Source: Bromus sterilis (Eukaryota > Streptophyta > Magnoliopsida > Poales > Poaceae). From it: 64,000 bases of DNA. Below the pieces are notes generated by a model. That model saw only the letters and a list, made by a program, of their open reading frames with translations, was not told the origin of the DNA and searched no databases. Made by a program: the position numbers and the translations under genes. This document shows positions 33,594 to 45,591 of this stretch, piece after piece (the first letter of the stretch is position 1; each line of letters opens with the position of its first letter). The stretch is taken from assembly GCA_950022295.1 (NCBI GenBank), contig OX465600.1, forward strand, positions 198,243,782 to 198,307,781, in the 5' to 3' direction.

Positions 33594-34618
33594 TGATACG
33601 TCTCAAACGTATCGATAATTTCTGGTCGTTCCATGCATGTTTTGTGTGATATTGCTATGATCTAGATACACTTTCATACACTTTTGATCATATTTGGACT
33701 AACCTACTAACTTAGTGCACCCCAGTGCCAGTTCCTGTTTTCTGCTGTTTTTCTATTCCAGGTTTCCACCATATTAAAAATGCTCCAAAAAATCGGGAAA
33801 ATCGGATAAAAAATCAGCGCAACGGAGTCTTCCAGAATCACCAAAGTGGGGCCAGAGGGCCACCACTAGGTGTCCAGACGGCCACCTGGCGCGAGCGCCT
33901 GGACCCCTGGTGGCCCCCCTGGTTGCCCCCCTTTGCCTATTTATTCCCTGTCACGCGGAAACTCCGAAGACAGAACCCTATTTCGCAAACTCGCCTCTGT
34001 TCCTCCGCCGTCGCGCTTCCAAGATCGGGAGCACCGTCAGGACCCTTCTCGGCACCCTGCCGGAGGGAGGATCGACCTCCGGGAGCTTCTCCTCCACCAT
34101 GGACGCTTCCCGGATGTGCCGTGAGTAGTTTCCTTTGGACCATGGGTCCATGATCAGTAGCTATGTGATGTTCTCCTCCCCTCTTTGTTCTTCATGGTTT
34201 AGACCTCGTGATCTGCCCTACATGATCGAGGGACTTATGTAATTCTTTTGCTGTTGCTATGCGGAGTTTGATGGGATCTAATGGATTATGAGATTATGTT
34301 CAGATCGTGATAGAGTAATATATTTGATATTTATCTCTTATATTTTTGTTCCTAAGTAATTCTTGCATGTTCTCTGTTGTTGTTTATTGCTTTGGCCAAG
34401 TAGTAGGTAGTGACTCCAAGAGGGAACGTTATGCTCGATTGTGGGTACATGCCCCCTGATGACACGCTTGAGTGACAGAAACATGAGTCTAGGGGATGTG
34501 ATGTGGCCACAAGGGGGAAAACAACGGTGCTTGTAACCGCGATTGCAAGGATTGTTTACTTTACGCAAATTTATTTTTAATGTAGTTGTCTGTTGCTTTG
34601 GGTTTACACTTTGGGTGG
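33594..34618 (+). mobile_element. Element A 3' LTR, first part, copy 2
   Basis: TGATACGTCTCAAACG to TTTGGGTGG. About 25 bases shorter than copy 1 because the promoter-side inverted repeat near 33885-33900 is deleted (CACCTGGCGCGAGCGCCTGG). TATTTATT is at 33938-33945. Confidence 0.88.
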
Positions 34619-36293
34619 TGATACGTCCAAAACGTATCTATAATTTCTGCTTGCTCCATGCCTCTTTTGTGTGATATTGCTATGATATTGATGAACTTCC
34701 ATACACTTTTGATCATATTTGGACTAACCTATTAACTCAGTGCACCCCAGTTCCAGTTTCTGTTTTCTGCTGTTTTTCTATTTCAGGTTTCCCCCTTATT
34801 AAAAGTACCAGAAAAATTCCGGGAAAAATATAGGAAAAATCAGCATACCGGAAGCTTCGCGAAGAGCCCGAGAGGGGCCAGAGTGGAGCCAGGGGGGCCC
34901 CAGGCGGCCAGAGGGCGCGGCTCCACCCCTGGCCACGCCAGGGGGGCAAATGGAGCCCCTGGCCCACCTCTGGCTGCCCCCCTTTCTCCTATTTATTCCC
35001 CGTGACGAGAAACCCTCGGGGACGGAACCCTTTTTCACGATCTCTCCTCTGTTACGCCGCCGCCGCGCTTCCAAGATTGGGAGCACCAGAAGACCTCTTC
35101 CCGGCACCCTGACGGAGGGAGCAATCACCTCCGGGAGCTTCTCCACCACCGTGGATGCTTCCCGGATTAACCGTGAGTAGTCCACCTTGTACCTTGGGTC
35201 TATGATCAGTAGCTATGTGATGTTCTCCTCCCCTCTTTGTTCTTCATGGATTAGACCTCGTGAGTTGCCCTACATGATCGAGGCACTTATGTAATCTTTT
35301 TGTTGTTGCTATGTTGAGTTTGCTGGGATCCGATGGATTATGAGATTATGTTCAAATTGTGATTGAGTTATATATTTGATTCTCTTCTTTTATATTTATG
35401 TGCTTGAGTAATTCTTGCATGTTCTCCGTTGTTGTTTATTCCTTTGGCCAAGTAGTAGGTAGTGACTCCAAGAGGGAGCTTTATACATGATTGTGGGTTC
35501 ATGCCCCCCGATGACTAGCTTGAGTGACAGAAACATGAGTCTATGGGATGTGTTGTTGCCACAAGGGGGAAAACAACGGTGCTTGTACTTGCGGGTGCAA
35601 GGATTGTTTACTTTATACAAAGTTCTTTAATGCAGTTGTCTGTTGCTTTGAGTTTACACTTTGGGTGGGATTCGCAACTTAATACCAGCGAGATGTTCTG
35701 GATAGATATCTTAAGGTGGATGATTAGTAGGTAGATGCAGATGGATTTCGGTCTACTTGTCTTGGCGTACTTCCCATGCTTTTGAGCCTCTTCCTTTCTG
35801 TTTAGCATAATTAGCATTGGTTTGCGCACATAATCCTGTCAATTGCCCAGCTGTAATTTTTTTACCTCGCATGGCTATTTTAGCGTCTTTTGGGAGAGAG
35901 ACATCACTAGTGAACATCATAGTACCCCGGTCCATATTTCCAACACTGTTTACACCTTCAATTTACTTTTAGTATTTACTTTTCCGTAGCTGTCACTATC
36001 ATTATTATCCCGTGCGTTTTATCCTTTGTAAACAACAAGGCCGGAGGAATTGACAAATCCTCTGTACTCGTTGGGAACAAAGCTATCTGTTGTGTGTGCA
36101 GGTCCAGGTGAAGTAAGCAACTTAGAGTTGTGAACGGCACCATTGTTCACTTCACCACCTACTTGTATCCGTTGGAGTCCTATTGGTTCGACATTCAACC
36201 TTAGCATCTTCGGTAAGGAAAACTTGCTGCTATCTACATCTCACCTTCCACTTGGGGTAACCAACGAGGGGCAAGAAGTTATCTCGTGTATCA
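34619..36293 (+). mobile_element. Element B 5' LTR, copy 2
   Basis: 1675 bases, matching 25843-27515. It contains TATTTATT at 34990-34997. The GC-rich tract is the most diverged part of the duplication. It is followed by the tRNA-Asp primer site at 36304. Confidence 0.88.
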
Positions 36294-36303
36294 AGCAAAT
36301 TTC

Positions 36304-36321
36304 TGGCGCCGTTGCCGGGGA
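36304..36321 (+). other. Element B primer-binding site, tRNA-Asp type (copy 2)
   Basis: TGGCGCCGTTGCCGGGGA, ten bases after the LTR end; a full-length match to the plant tRNA-Asp 3' end. Confidence 0.9.
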
Positions 36322-36465
36322 CTCCGCACTTCAAGATAGGAGAGTTGCACACTATCTTTTATCTTTTCTTTTTAGTCTTGTTTGTTTACCTTTCAGTTTT
36401 TTCTTTAGTGTCCTTTATCCAAAATCCAAAAAAATTAGTATGTCTAGTTCCTTACTTGCCAATCA

Positions 36466-37725
36466 ATGCCTGACTTCTTTGAAACCAGATCTTATTGGCA
36501 TGGAGGATTCACCGAGGATCAACAGGAATGGTACAAGGATCACCGCTTGTCTCAAAAAGGGATAAACTTATGGAAACAAATACATCAGTTGTATGAGTAT
36601 GCTAGCAACTTGTGCTCAATATATAATATATCTTTCTGCAGGGATGAATCTTGTTGCTTTATGAGGCATAAACACCTTGCTTTCCAATGTGAGTACAATG
36701 ATGATGAAACCTTAGCTTCTTATGCTAAGAGAAACTATGATTTTTATGATGCAGAGCAAATAGAAGAATTTGTTGCTTATAAGGGTGCCTATGAAATTAC
36801 TTCTCTTCTTAAAAATATTGATGATGCCCCTTACAAATCTGAGAGTCTTGCTATACTAAATTATTGTTTGGAAAATTACGAGTTAAATTATTATATTACT
36901 GATCATCTTGAGAGAATCTCTCCCCCAAAGGAAGAGACTAATGTTTTGCAGGACTCTATGGAAGAAGAAATTGTCGAGCCTGAAAGATCCTTGGATGAAA
37001 AAGAGGAGGAGAGTGACGAAAAAAAGGAGGAAGAATGGAGCCATCCATGTCTACCTTCTAGTGATAGTAACTCTTTGACTCTTACCTTATATGATTGTTA
37101 TGATCCTATGGATTCTTTTGAAATATCTCTTTTTGATGAAGTTGATGCTTTCTATACTTGTGGCCATGATGCCACTATGGATGATGCTTACGGAGATGAA
37201 CTTTCTATAGTTCCTCATGTTAAGCATGAAATTGTTGATATTGCACCCACACTTGATTTTCCTATTATCCTTTTGAAATCTCCAAATATTCCGGAGAGTT
37301 TTGTCCTTATTAAACGTCAATGTGATAGGTTGCATTTATCTTATAATCCTAAAGACCGTGTTGAAAACTATACATGTGTGCTTGTAGGTCATGAACAACA
37401 TGATTTATGTGATAGTTATATTCTTGATGTTGTTCATGATACTATTGAAAATTATTTTGAGAGAGGGAAGTTTGGTTGTAGAAATTTCCATATTACTAAA
37501 ACTCCTCTCTTTATGTTGAAAGTTTTAAAGTTGTTCTTGTTCCACCTTCCTATGCTGGTTTCTTTGTGCTTTTTTGATTTATTTTCTTACAAGATGCCTA
37601 TGCATAGTAAGTGGGTTAGGCTTAAATGTGTTTCATATTTGCTTCTTGATGCTCTCTTTTGCTTCAAAATTCTTATTCTTGTGAGAGCATCTTCTATAAT
37701 CTTTTTGCCTGGCTTAAAGGCGTAA
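36466..37725 (+). CDS. Element B 419-residue protein of unknown function, copy 2
   Basis: Same length and frame as copy 1 at 27689-28948. I count three base differences over the ORF, two changing residues (Arg36 to Trp, Arg128 to Leu) and one silent, all in the first third. The remaining two thirds look identical. The Cys/His cluster, acidic run and hydrophobic C-terminus are unchanged. This copy belongs to the B unit that still has both LTRs, primer site and polypurine tract, so it is the one that could be expressed and moved if helper proteins were supplied. Function unknown. Confidence 0.6.
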   Translation: MPDFFETRSYWHGGFTEDQQEWYKDHRLSQKGINLWKQIHQLYEYASNLCSIYNISFCRDESCCFMRHKHLAFQCEYNDDETLASYAKRNYDFYDAEQIEEFVAYKGAYEITSLLKNIDDAPYKSESLAILNYCLENYELNYYITDHLERISPPKEETNVLQDSMEEEIVEPERSLDEKEEESDEKKEEEWSHPCLPSSDSNSLTLTLYDCYDPMDSFEISLFDEVDAFYTCGHDATMDDAYGDELSIVPHVKHEIVDIAPTLDFPIILLKSPNIPESFVLIKRQCDRLHLSYNPKDRVENYTCVLVGHEQHDLCDSYILDVVHDTIENYFERGKFGCRNFHITKTPLFMLKVLKLFLFHLPMLVSLCFFDLFSYKMPMHSKWVRLKCVSYLLLDALFCFKILILVRASSIIFLPGLKA

Positions 37726-40631
37726 AAGAAAGCGCTTGTTGGGAGGCAACCCAAGATGTTTTTACTTCTGTTTTTAGTGGTCTTGATGATTGTTACTACT
37801 GTAGCAACATCATTGTATCTTTACTTTTCAAGCTTTGTGCCAATTATAGCCTCTTATGACAAGGGAAGTGAAAGTTGTGACATGCTGTCCAGAAAATAGA
37901 TTCTGTCCTCGTGACTAGAAAAATCCCAGTTCATCTTTTTGAGCTGAATATTTTACACAGCGTGCTCTATACAATTACGAAACTTTCGTATGTTCTGACA
38001 TTTTTTATTTTAGTTGAAGAAGTATCCCTAAATAATTATTTACTACCTGCTGGTCAGTTTTTCACAGATTTTGTCCTGTTTAGCCTTTTCTTCTTTTTGC
38101 AAACCTTAAGCTTGTTTTTTTTTCTTTGCAAAATTTTTTTGGCAATCTTGAGAAATATAGCTCTTCAAGATTATCCTTATTTCCAGTAGAGAAAAATTAT
38201 TTTATTATGGTTACTAACCTCGCTAATCAGATTATGATGAGTTATGTATGAAGGGAGTTTTCAAGTGTGCGAGGCAAGATGATGAAAGAAGATTAAGAAG
38301 TGTCAAGCATTCAAGCTTGGGGATGCCCCCATGCGCCCCCAAGAAATATTCAAGGAGAAACAAGCGTCTAAGCTTGGGGATGCCCCCGTGCATCCCCTTC
38401 TCCATCGACAATTATCAGTTCGTCTCTCGTCTCACTATATTTTTATCACTTCATGCGTTATGTGCTATGCTTGGAGCGTCTCGCTCTTAGGTTTTATTTT
38501 TAGTTTTATTTAGCTTTGCTTGCTGTTCATAACAAGTTAGAACCCGGCTTTCTTTGTGTGGGAGAGAAACACGCTCCACTTCGAAAATTTAGAACACAAC
38601 ATAGGATTTTTCATGCTTATCTTTGTTGTGTGTGTTCTTTATCTTTTCGTAGCTACTGTCATGTTTTGCTCATAGCTTTCATGCTTATCTTTTTAAGAGC
38701 TTTTGTTTAATTTGTTGCTGGAACTCTCTTGATCTTTCATGTTTATCTTGTTTAGAGAGTTTTCCTGTTGCACTGAGTTTTGTGTCTTGACTTGAAGTAG
38801 GTAATTGAGGTTGCTATTCTTTTTGAAGTAGTAACTTGCAATAGTTTTGACTTTTGAGGTGTTGTTTTGAGTAATGTTTGGACTTTTGGTGTCAAGAGCT
38901 TTAGCCTATTAGTGATAGATGTCGTATTTTGGGCAATCCGTGTTTATTTTCAAAACCTACAAACTAGTTGAGAACTCTAGCTACTAGATGGATCACTACT
39001 CTTCTGAGGGGTCGAATATTAGAGTACACTCACGTACCATGAGTCGAGGATGCGCAAGGATAACCAAACCCCCATACACTCCTCCTCGGGGTACTTGTCT
39101 CTTTGTGAACCTCCTTATTAGATTGAGAGTTACCGATAATAAGTGCATGAGTTCTTTGGACTAATGTGAGTATTCGAAAGTTGACACTTCCACCTTCCCA
39201 TATTTTTCTAGCCTTTCCTGTGTCGTGCATTGCTTTCTTCTCACTCCGAGAGTTGGCGTCCACCTTCGCCGGTACATCCAAATCCTTGGCATGATACGCT
39301 CTGTCATCATAAACCTCCTTATATCCTTCCTCAAAACAGCCACCATACCTACCTATCTAGGCCTTTCCATAGCCTTTCCGAGATATATTGCCATGCAACA
39401 TCCATCTTCTCATGACTTGATCTTCATGTCATACATGCTACTTGCTTGATCGATGAGCCGCATGCTAGTTGGGCCTTGCACTAATCATTGTTCATGACGC
39501 GCTAGTATCATTGCATAGCCTGCTACACTGGCAGAGTCATACATTTGAATACATCATGATACTTACATCTTCTTTATGATTTGAGTACTTTTGTAAAGTG
39601 TGAAAGAGCTTCTATACTTTTTGTAATATATAGAGTGTTGCCCCTAAAGTGAGAAAAATATACCAAAGTGGACAAAGCAAAAGGTCCCAAAGAGGACAAA
39701 ATTAAAAGATCCCAAAGAGGACAAATGAGAGATATAGAAAGAGCCATTGAGGCCACCAAAAAATACAAAAAAATAGAAAAAGGAGAAAAAAAAGAAAATA
39801 AAAAGAGAGAAGTGGGCACACTACTATTCCTTTTGAGAGATCCACACTCGTACTCCCTCTTATATCTTATACTCCGTAGAGATTATCATTCATGCATATA
39901 GTTATGTTGGGACCTTCACACTTTAGAACTTGGCTTGTATATTCCAATGATGAGCCTCCTCAAATGAGCTCTAGGTCTTCTTGAGCAAGCAAATTGGATG
40001 CACCCCCCACTAGTTCCATTGTAGAGCTTACCTTAGCTCATATGTGCATCCGTTGCATGGAAATCCCTACTCCTCACATCATGTCTATCATTTGGCTTTC
40101 TCTCGCCTATGATTGTCCTCATTGATGTGAGCCTTTCACACCTTTTTGTCTTCCTCCTCCACCATATTCTCTTTTTGCCATCCTAAGTGTCAACTTTCTT
40201 GCTTACGCTCATACATTGCATGAGTGCACAAAATGTCGAAAAGGAGTGGATCATTTTGACTTGTACATGGCTAGTGGTATGGGGATGAGTCAAGATGAGA
40301 TTCCAAATAAGACCAAGTGTGAAATTTTCGTAGAATGAGTTCTCAACATAAACATATTTTTTCTCGTATATCCATATCCCCTTTCTTGCATGCAAACACC
40401 ATTTGGAGACATTCGAGTCACGGACAGTGAGAGCTCTTGCACCTTTATGTTCTTATGTTGCTTGTTTCAATGCCAAATATAGACTCTTGCCTGTTATGAC
40501 TTGAATTGAATTACATGCCTTGATTTCTTTACTCACAAAGTTCTTATATGGTTGTTAGCATGTCACCACAGAGATTATGCTTGTTATCCTTTACCTACTC
40601 GAGGACGAGCAGGAATTAAGCTTGGGTATGT
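37726..40631 (+). other. Element B 3' non-coding internal region, copy 2, with polypurine tract
   Basis: Runs from the conserved AAAGAAAGCGCTTGTTGGGA block through the two PPT-like units (around 38311-38400) to the LTR-adjacent AAGCTTGGGTATG. The tract here reads GGGTATG instead of GGGGATG. No credible gene. Confidence 0.78.
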
Positions 40632-42304
40632 TGATACGTCCAAAACGTATCTATAATTCTTGCTTGATCCACGCCTCTTTTGTGTGATATTGCTATGATA
40701 TTGATGAACTTCCATACACTTTTGATCATATTTGGACTAACCTGTTAACTCAGTGCACCCCAGTGCCAGTTCCTGTTTTCTGTTGTTTTTCTATTTCAGG
40801 TTTCCCCCTTATTAAAAGTACCAGAAAAATTCCAGGAAAAATATAGGAAAAATCAGCGTACCGGAAGCTTTGCGAAGTGCCCGAGAGGTGCCAGAGGGGA
40901 GCCAGGGGGCCCAGGCGGCCAGAGGGCGCGGCCTCACCCCTGGCCACGCCAGGGGGGCGCTTGGAGCCCTTGGCCCACCTCTGGCTGCCCCCTTTCGCCT
41001 ATGTATTCCCCGTGACGATAAATCCTCGGGGACAGAACCCTTTTTCGCGATCTCTCCTCTGTTACGCCGCCGCCATGCTTCCAAGCTCGGGAGCACCAGA
41101 AGACCTCTTCCCTGCATCCTGCCGGAGGGAGGAATCACCTCCGGGAGCTTCTCCATCACCATGGATGCTTCCCGGATTAACCGTGATTAGTCCACCTTGG
41201 ACCATGGGTCTATGATTAGTAGCTATGTGATGTTCTCCTCCCCTCTTTGTTCTTCATGGATTAGACCTCGTGAGTTGACCTACATGATCGAGGCACTTAT
41301 TTAATCTTTTTGCTGTTGCTATGTTGAGTTTGCTGGGATCCGATGGCTTATGAGATTATGTTCAGATTGTGATTGAGTTATATATTTGATTCTCTTCTTT
41401 TATATTTATGTGCTTGAGTAATTCTTGCATGTTCTCCGTTGTTGTTTATTGCTTTGGCCAAGTAGTAGGTAGTGACTCCAAGAGGGAGCGTTATGCATGA
41501 TTGTGGATTCATGCCCCCCGATGACTAGCTTGGGTGACGGAAACATGAGTCTAGGGGATGTGTTTTTGCCACAAGGGGGAAAAACAACGGTGCTTGTACT
41601 TGCGGGTGCAAGGATTGTTTACTTTACACAAAGTTCTTTAATGCAGTTGTCTGTTTCTTTTAGTTTACACTTTGGGTGGGATTCGCAACTTAATACCAGC
41701 GAGATGTTCTGGATAGATATCTCAAGATGGATGATTAGTAGTTAGATGCAGATGGATTTCGGTCTACTTGTCTTGGCATACTGCCCATGCTTTTGAGCCT
41801 CTTCCTTTCTGTTTAGCATAATTAGCATTGGTTTGTGCACATAATCCTGTCAATTGCCCAGCTGTAATTTGTTTACCTCGCATGGCTATTTTATCGTCTT
41901 TTGGGAGAGAGACATCACTAGTGAACATCATAGTACCCCGGTCCACATTTCCAACACTGTTTACACCTTCAATTTACTTTCAGTATTTACTTTTTCGTAG
42001 CTATCACTATTATTATTATCCCGTGCGTTTTATCCTTTGTAAACAACAAGGTCGGAGGAATTGACAACTCCTCTGTACTCGTTGGGAGCAAAGCTATCTA
42101 TTGTGTGTGCAGGTCCAGGTGAAGTAAGCAATTTAGAGTTATGAACAGCGCCATTGTTCACTTCACCCCCTACTTGTATCCGTTGGAGTCCTATTGGTTC
42201 GACATTCAACCTTAGTATCTTCGCTAAGGGAAACTTGCTGCTATCTACATCTCACCTTCCACTTGGGGTAACCAACGAGGGGCGAGAAGTTATCTCGTGT
42301 ATCA
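40632..42304 (+). mobile_element. Element B 3' LTR
   Basis: TGATACGTCCAAAACG to CTCGTGTATCA, 1673 bases, followed by the GGTGG target copy. It differs from the 5' copies by several percent by eye, including a changed TATA box (TATGTATT at 41000-41007). This is the only 3' LTR for the two B units. Confidence 0.88.
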
Positions 42305-42932
42305 GGTGGGGCTCGCAACTAAATACCAGCGAGATGTTCTGGATAGATATCTCAAGGTGGATGATTAGTAGTAGATGCAGATGGATTTCAGACTACTAAT
42401 TTTGGCGTACTGCCCATGCTTATGAGCCTCTTCCTTTCTTTTGTAGCATAGTTAGCATTGTGGTGCGTTTATAATCCTTTCAATTTCCCATCTGTAATTT
42501 GTTTACCTCGCATAGAAGTTTTATCGTATTTTGGGAGAGAGACATCACTAGTGAACATCACGGGACCCCGGTCCATATTCTCATCACTATTTACAAGCTT
42601 ATTTCCTTTTTAGTATTTAATTTCAGTTTCTATCATTATCATTATCTCTTCTGTTTAATCCTTTGTAAACAACAAGACCAGAGAGATTGACAACCTCTCT
42701 GAACTTCGTTGGGAGCAAAGTTAATTGTGTCGTGTGCAGGTCCAGGTCAAGGAAGCAATGTTTGTCGTAAACGGTGCCATTGTTTTCTTGCCACCTACTT
42801 ATCATTGCCGGAGTCCTATGGGAGACAAACCCTATCATCTACACCGGGGAAATTTGCTTCGATCCTACATCTCACCTTCCACTTGGGGTAACCAACGAAG
42901 GGCGAGAAGCCATTACCACTTCCATGCCATCA
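42305..42932 (+). mobile_element. Element A 3' LTR, remainder
   Basis: GGTGGGGCTCGCAACT to ATGCCATCA, matching 19155-19779 of the A 5' LTR. It completes the A LTR after the B insertion and is followed by GCCCC, the A target copy. Confidence 0.9.
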
Positions 42933-44205
42933 GCCCCACCTGGAAGTGGCACAAGGCCACCAACGCACGCACACAGCACGGCCTTGGACATCGGTCACGA
43001 CGGGCATGGCGAGGCCGGCCACACCGGTGCCAGCAACAGGCACGCGGTCGTAGGCGTGCAGGCACGCATGGGCATGCGCAGGACGCGGCCAAGGTGGTCA
43101 CGGAGCTCGCACAGGAGGCCCAGGGAGCGACGAGCACAGCCGGTGGCGGGAGCACGCGACGAGGGAGGGGCTACGGCGGCGTATCGAGCCGGGGAAACAA
43201 GGGGGTCGGGGGGAAATTTCACAGTGGGTCTCATGTGGTCGCGGGAAGGCTCGGGAAGGGCCCTCGGCGTCGGATCGGGCTTGGCGACCGGCGGCCGTGT
43301 CGGCGAGGAGGCGCACGGTGGAGGAGAAGCAGAGGTTGGCGACTCGGGGCAGTGCGCACAGTCGATAAAGTCGAGGCCCATGGAGCTCTTGGACACCCTC
43401 CGGGAGCTCGTGGAGGAGGTTGGCCACGACGACGGCGAGGTCCATGGCGAGCGCGAGCTCGGGTGGCGCATCGGAGTAGAAAATGGCGCAGGAGGGAGGA
43501 GAAAGGAGAGTGCTAGGGTTCCATGGGTGGGCATGGGGCTCGGGGCACCTTATCCCCGCCGGCAACCGTCGGATGGCCGCCACGGCGTGGCCGCGGCCAG
43601 GGCCGGCGTGGATGGTTGCCACAGGGTGGGGGTGAGCAGTGTAGGGGAAGGTAGTGGTGGGCTGGGGAGAAGATGGGCTGGGCTACAGCGGGAGGGGAGG
43701 GTGCTGGCCCCTGAGTGTAGTTTAGGTTTTCTGTCTTTTGTTGTTTTTTTTTTTTTATCCTTTATTATATTTTATTTTCAGTAGCAAATGAATTTATAAA
43801 AATATGCAATCAGTACCAATAAAATGGTTGCAATGTTTGACACCGCAACAAAAGGTTTGAGGCATTAATAAAATCAATTGAACTTTATTTAATTAATAAA
43901 TGATTAAATTGGGCTATTTAAGCTACCGTTTGAATTTTTTATTATACTTAAACAATGTAATAAAATACAATTTCTATTTTATTATGACCTATTGACTGTT
44001 AAGCATTTAATAAAATTTGTTGCACAATTTTTGGATAAGGTTTTACTTCCACATTGTTTCTGGAATTTTTACTTGATTTGAATTTGGACCAAGACACGAT
44101 CAACATGGCTAACCGCAGTGTCTTAGCGTTAAATAAAAAATGATTACCGTTGTAACCAAGGTGATTACTATTGGATTACTGTAGCGTGACACACGGGGTG
44201 TTACA
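42933..44205 (-). mobile_element. LARD-A 3' LTR, remainder
   Basis: Continues the LTR from 18581. On the minus strand the LTR opens TGTAACACCCCGTGTGTCAC at 44205. A GC-rich tract at about 42940-43720 has long ORFs on both strands. One minus-strand frame (43098-43622) contains a protein-like segment (ELPEGVQELHGPRLYRL), partly retained in the right LTR near 48700-48860. It may be LTR-embedded captured coding DNA, but I cannot name it. AT-rich sequence follows to the LTR end. Confidence 0.82.
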
Positions 44206-45591
44206 AAAATCCACCACTACAAAGAATTCTCGTCCCGAGAATTAAAAGTAGTGCAAGGGGTAAAGTTTTGGTTTCGTATTCTAACGAATCTTCTTGGTCT
44301 TGTTATCCCTCACGAAGAGGTTGATCCATTTCGTTGATGTCTTCATTTTGTCTGCATCGGTACATCTCGATGAGTTGTTATTCTTCCTTCAGGGTCTTCA
44401 TCGTATTTACAACAAGGGTAGGAGGGTAAATTATAAAGAGGGATGTCTGGGAGGGTGGGCATCCGGTAATTATCCCAGGGGATAAGACACAAAGTTTCCC
44501 TAGAGTTGGACTCAGGAAATACATCGTGAGAGACAAAAGAAGGCACGAGAAGTTTCAAGCGGATAGGCATGCATTCGATGTCGACGACGAATGATGAAAA
44601 AGGGGTCCAAAGTAACAGGCATAAGCACTGAGTTTAATATCGGGTTGAATATCGCAAGGTAGATGAAAAGAGTCACGTTTCGATCCTGTGGAACTTTGGG
44701 TTATGGTCCCATAGAGAATCTGGTGTGAGTATCGGTACTCAACCATAAAAAGAAGAAATGTGAAGGCATCAGATGATAGAAGCATCTGAATAGTTCAATG
44801 ATTGAATTCAAAGGAATTATGACTTCTCGGATGAGGGATCGGAAGCAGAAGCTCCGATCAAAAGATGAGTAAGTTGAATGGAACTGGACGGACAATCAAT
44901 CAAGGTTTGATTTACCGAGATCCAGCTCATGTCCGGAATGACGTCTGAGCCATAAAAATTGATTTCATAGGGTTCATCGGATGATTGCGTGCCCCCGCAC
45001 ACATAATGATTCAATAAGATCAGGACGACAATGACAAGGGGTGTAAATGAAGAATACTCAGACATATGTAATTAACCATAATGCAAGTAGGTAAGAAGAA
45101 TCTCCAAAAGCTGAAGGTTGCGGACGAATTCACGGGAGTCAGATAGTATTTCAAAGTATTTCAGAATCACATGAACAACTGGGGATGAAAGGATCCTCGA
45201 TAAGCGTGAGGAATTATCTGCATTGTGAACAGAACTTATCGGTGGCAAGGGATTGCAAGGCGATGGGCACATAGGGTCTTAGCAATTCATCAGAGAGTAT
45301 CTTTAGCATCTTCTGGTGAATCAGGTCATCATCTGTGATGACGGATCTCCGGGAGGAAGCAGTCACGAGAACCTAGAGTTAGAGTTAGCAAAATCTTTAA
45401 CCCGAAAAGAAGAGAGATTAGAGTCCCAGAGTAAAGGTACAGAGTAAAAGATCCTAATATCACCCAGTTTGCGACGTGGGTCGATAAGCCACACGACACT
45501 GTTAGTAAAATATTTTTTGTTTGTCTAGACTCGACTTCGACCAAGGAGTTGGAAGGGGGTTACCTACATGCGGTTGGCTCTGATACCAACT
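44206..45591 (-). mobile_element. LARD-A internal domain (no gag-pol)
   Basis: Only about 1.39 kb separates the two LTRs. On the minus strand it begins with the primer site (45577-45588) and ends with a polypurine-like GTAGTGGTGGATTTT before the LTR. Beside that end is a hairpin, AATTCTCG/CGAGAATT (44225-44243). Sequence near 45290-45500 matches the LARD-B internal domain near 58140-58360. No Gag, protease, polymerase or integrase is recognisable; the short ORFs are unconvincing. The end sequence resembles the pol end of Tekay/Del-like Gypsy elements, suggesting descent from one. Confidence 0.8.
45577..45588 (-). other. LARD-A primer-binding site, initiator tRNA-Met type
   Basis: TGGTATCAGAGC on the minus strand, three bases after the LTR end. 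It defines the right LTR as the 5' LTR. Confidence 0.9.

Larger units (their letters stand above)
31796..40574 (+). repeat. 8.8 kb tandem duplication, unit 2
   Basis: Direct copy of 22989-31798. By eye, divergence between units is uneven: about 2-3.5% in the A internal part, up to about 5% in one stretch of the B LTR, about 1% near 26800-27150, three differences in 27689-29300, and about 1-2% further on. Confidence 0.9.
18582..42932 (+). mobile_element. Composite retrotransposon: element A with nested element B and an internal tandem duplication
   Basis: This 24.35 kb block behaves as one insertion flanked by GCCCC. Order: A 5' LTR (18582-19779); A internal (19780-24793); A 3' LTR start (24794-25842); B 5' LTR and internal (25843-31797); second copy of A internal, A LTR start, B LTR and B internal (31796-40631); B 3' LTR (40632-42304); remainder of A 3' LTR (42305-42932). 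Both A and B use a tRNA-Asp primer site and TGATACGTC...ATCA LTRs of about 1.67 kb, so they are related subfamilies. Confidence 0.9.

Noticed and set aside
18582..42932. Interpretation as three or four independent TGATACGTC-type insertions
   Set aside because: Both B copies share the identical GGTGG site in the same A LTR position and only one B 3' LTR exists, so duplication of one nested pair explains the layout better.
42725..43784. Plus-strand ORFs of 263 and 336 codons starting in the element A LTR
   Set aside because: They run across the A LTR end and the GCCCC target site into LARD-A LTR, so they are accidental joins of two elements.
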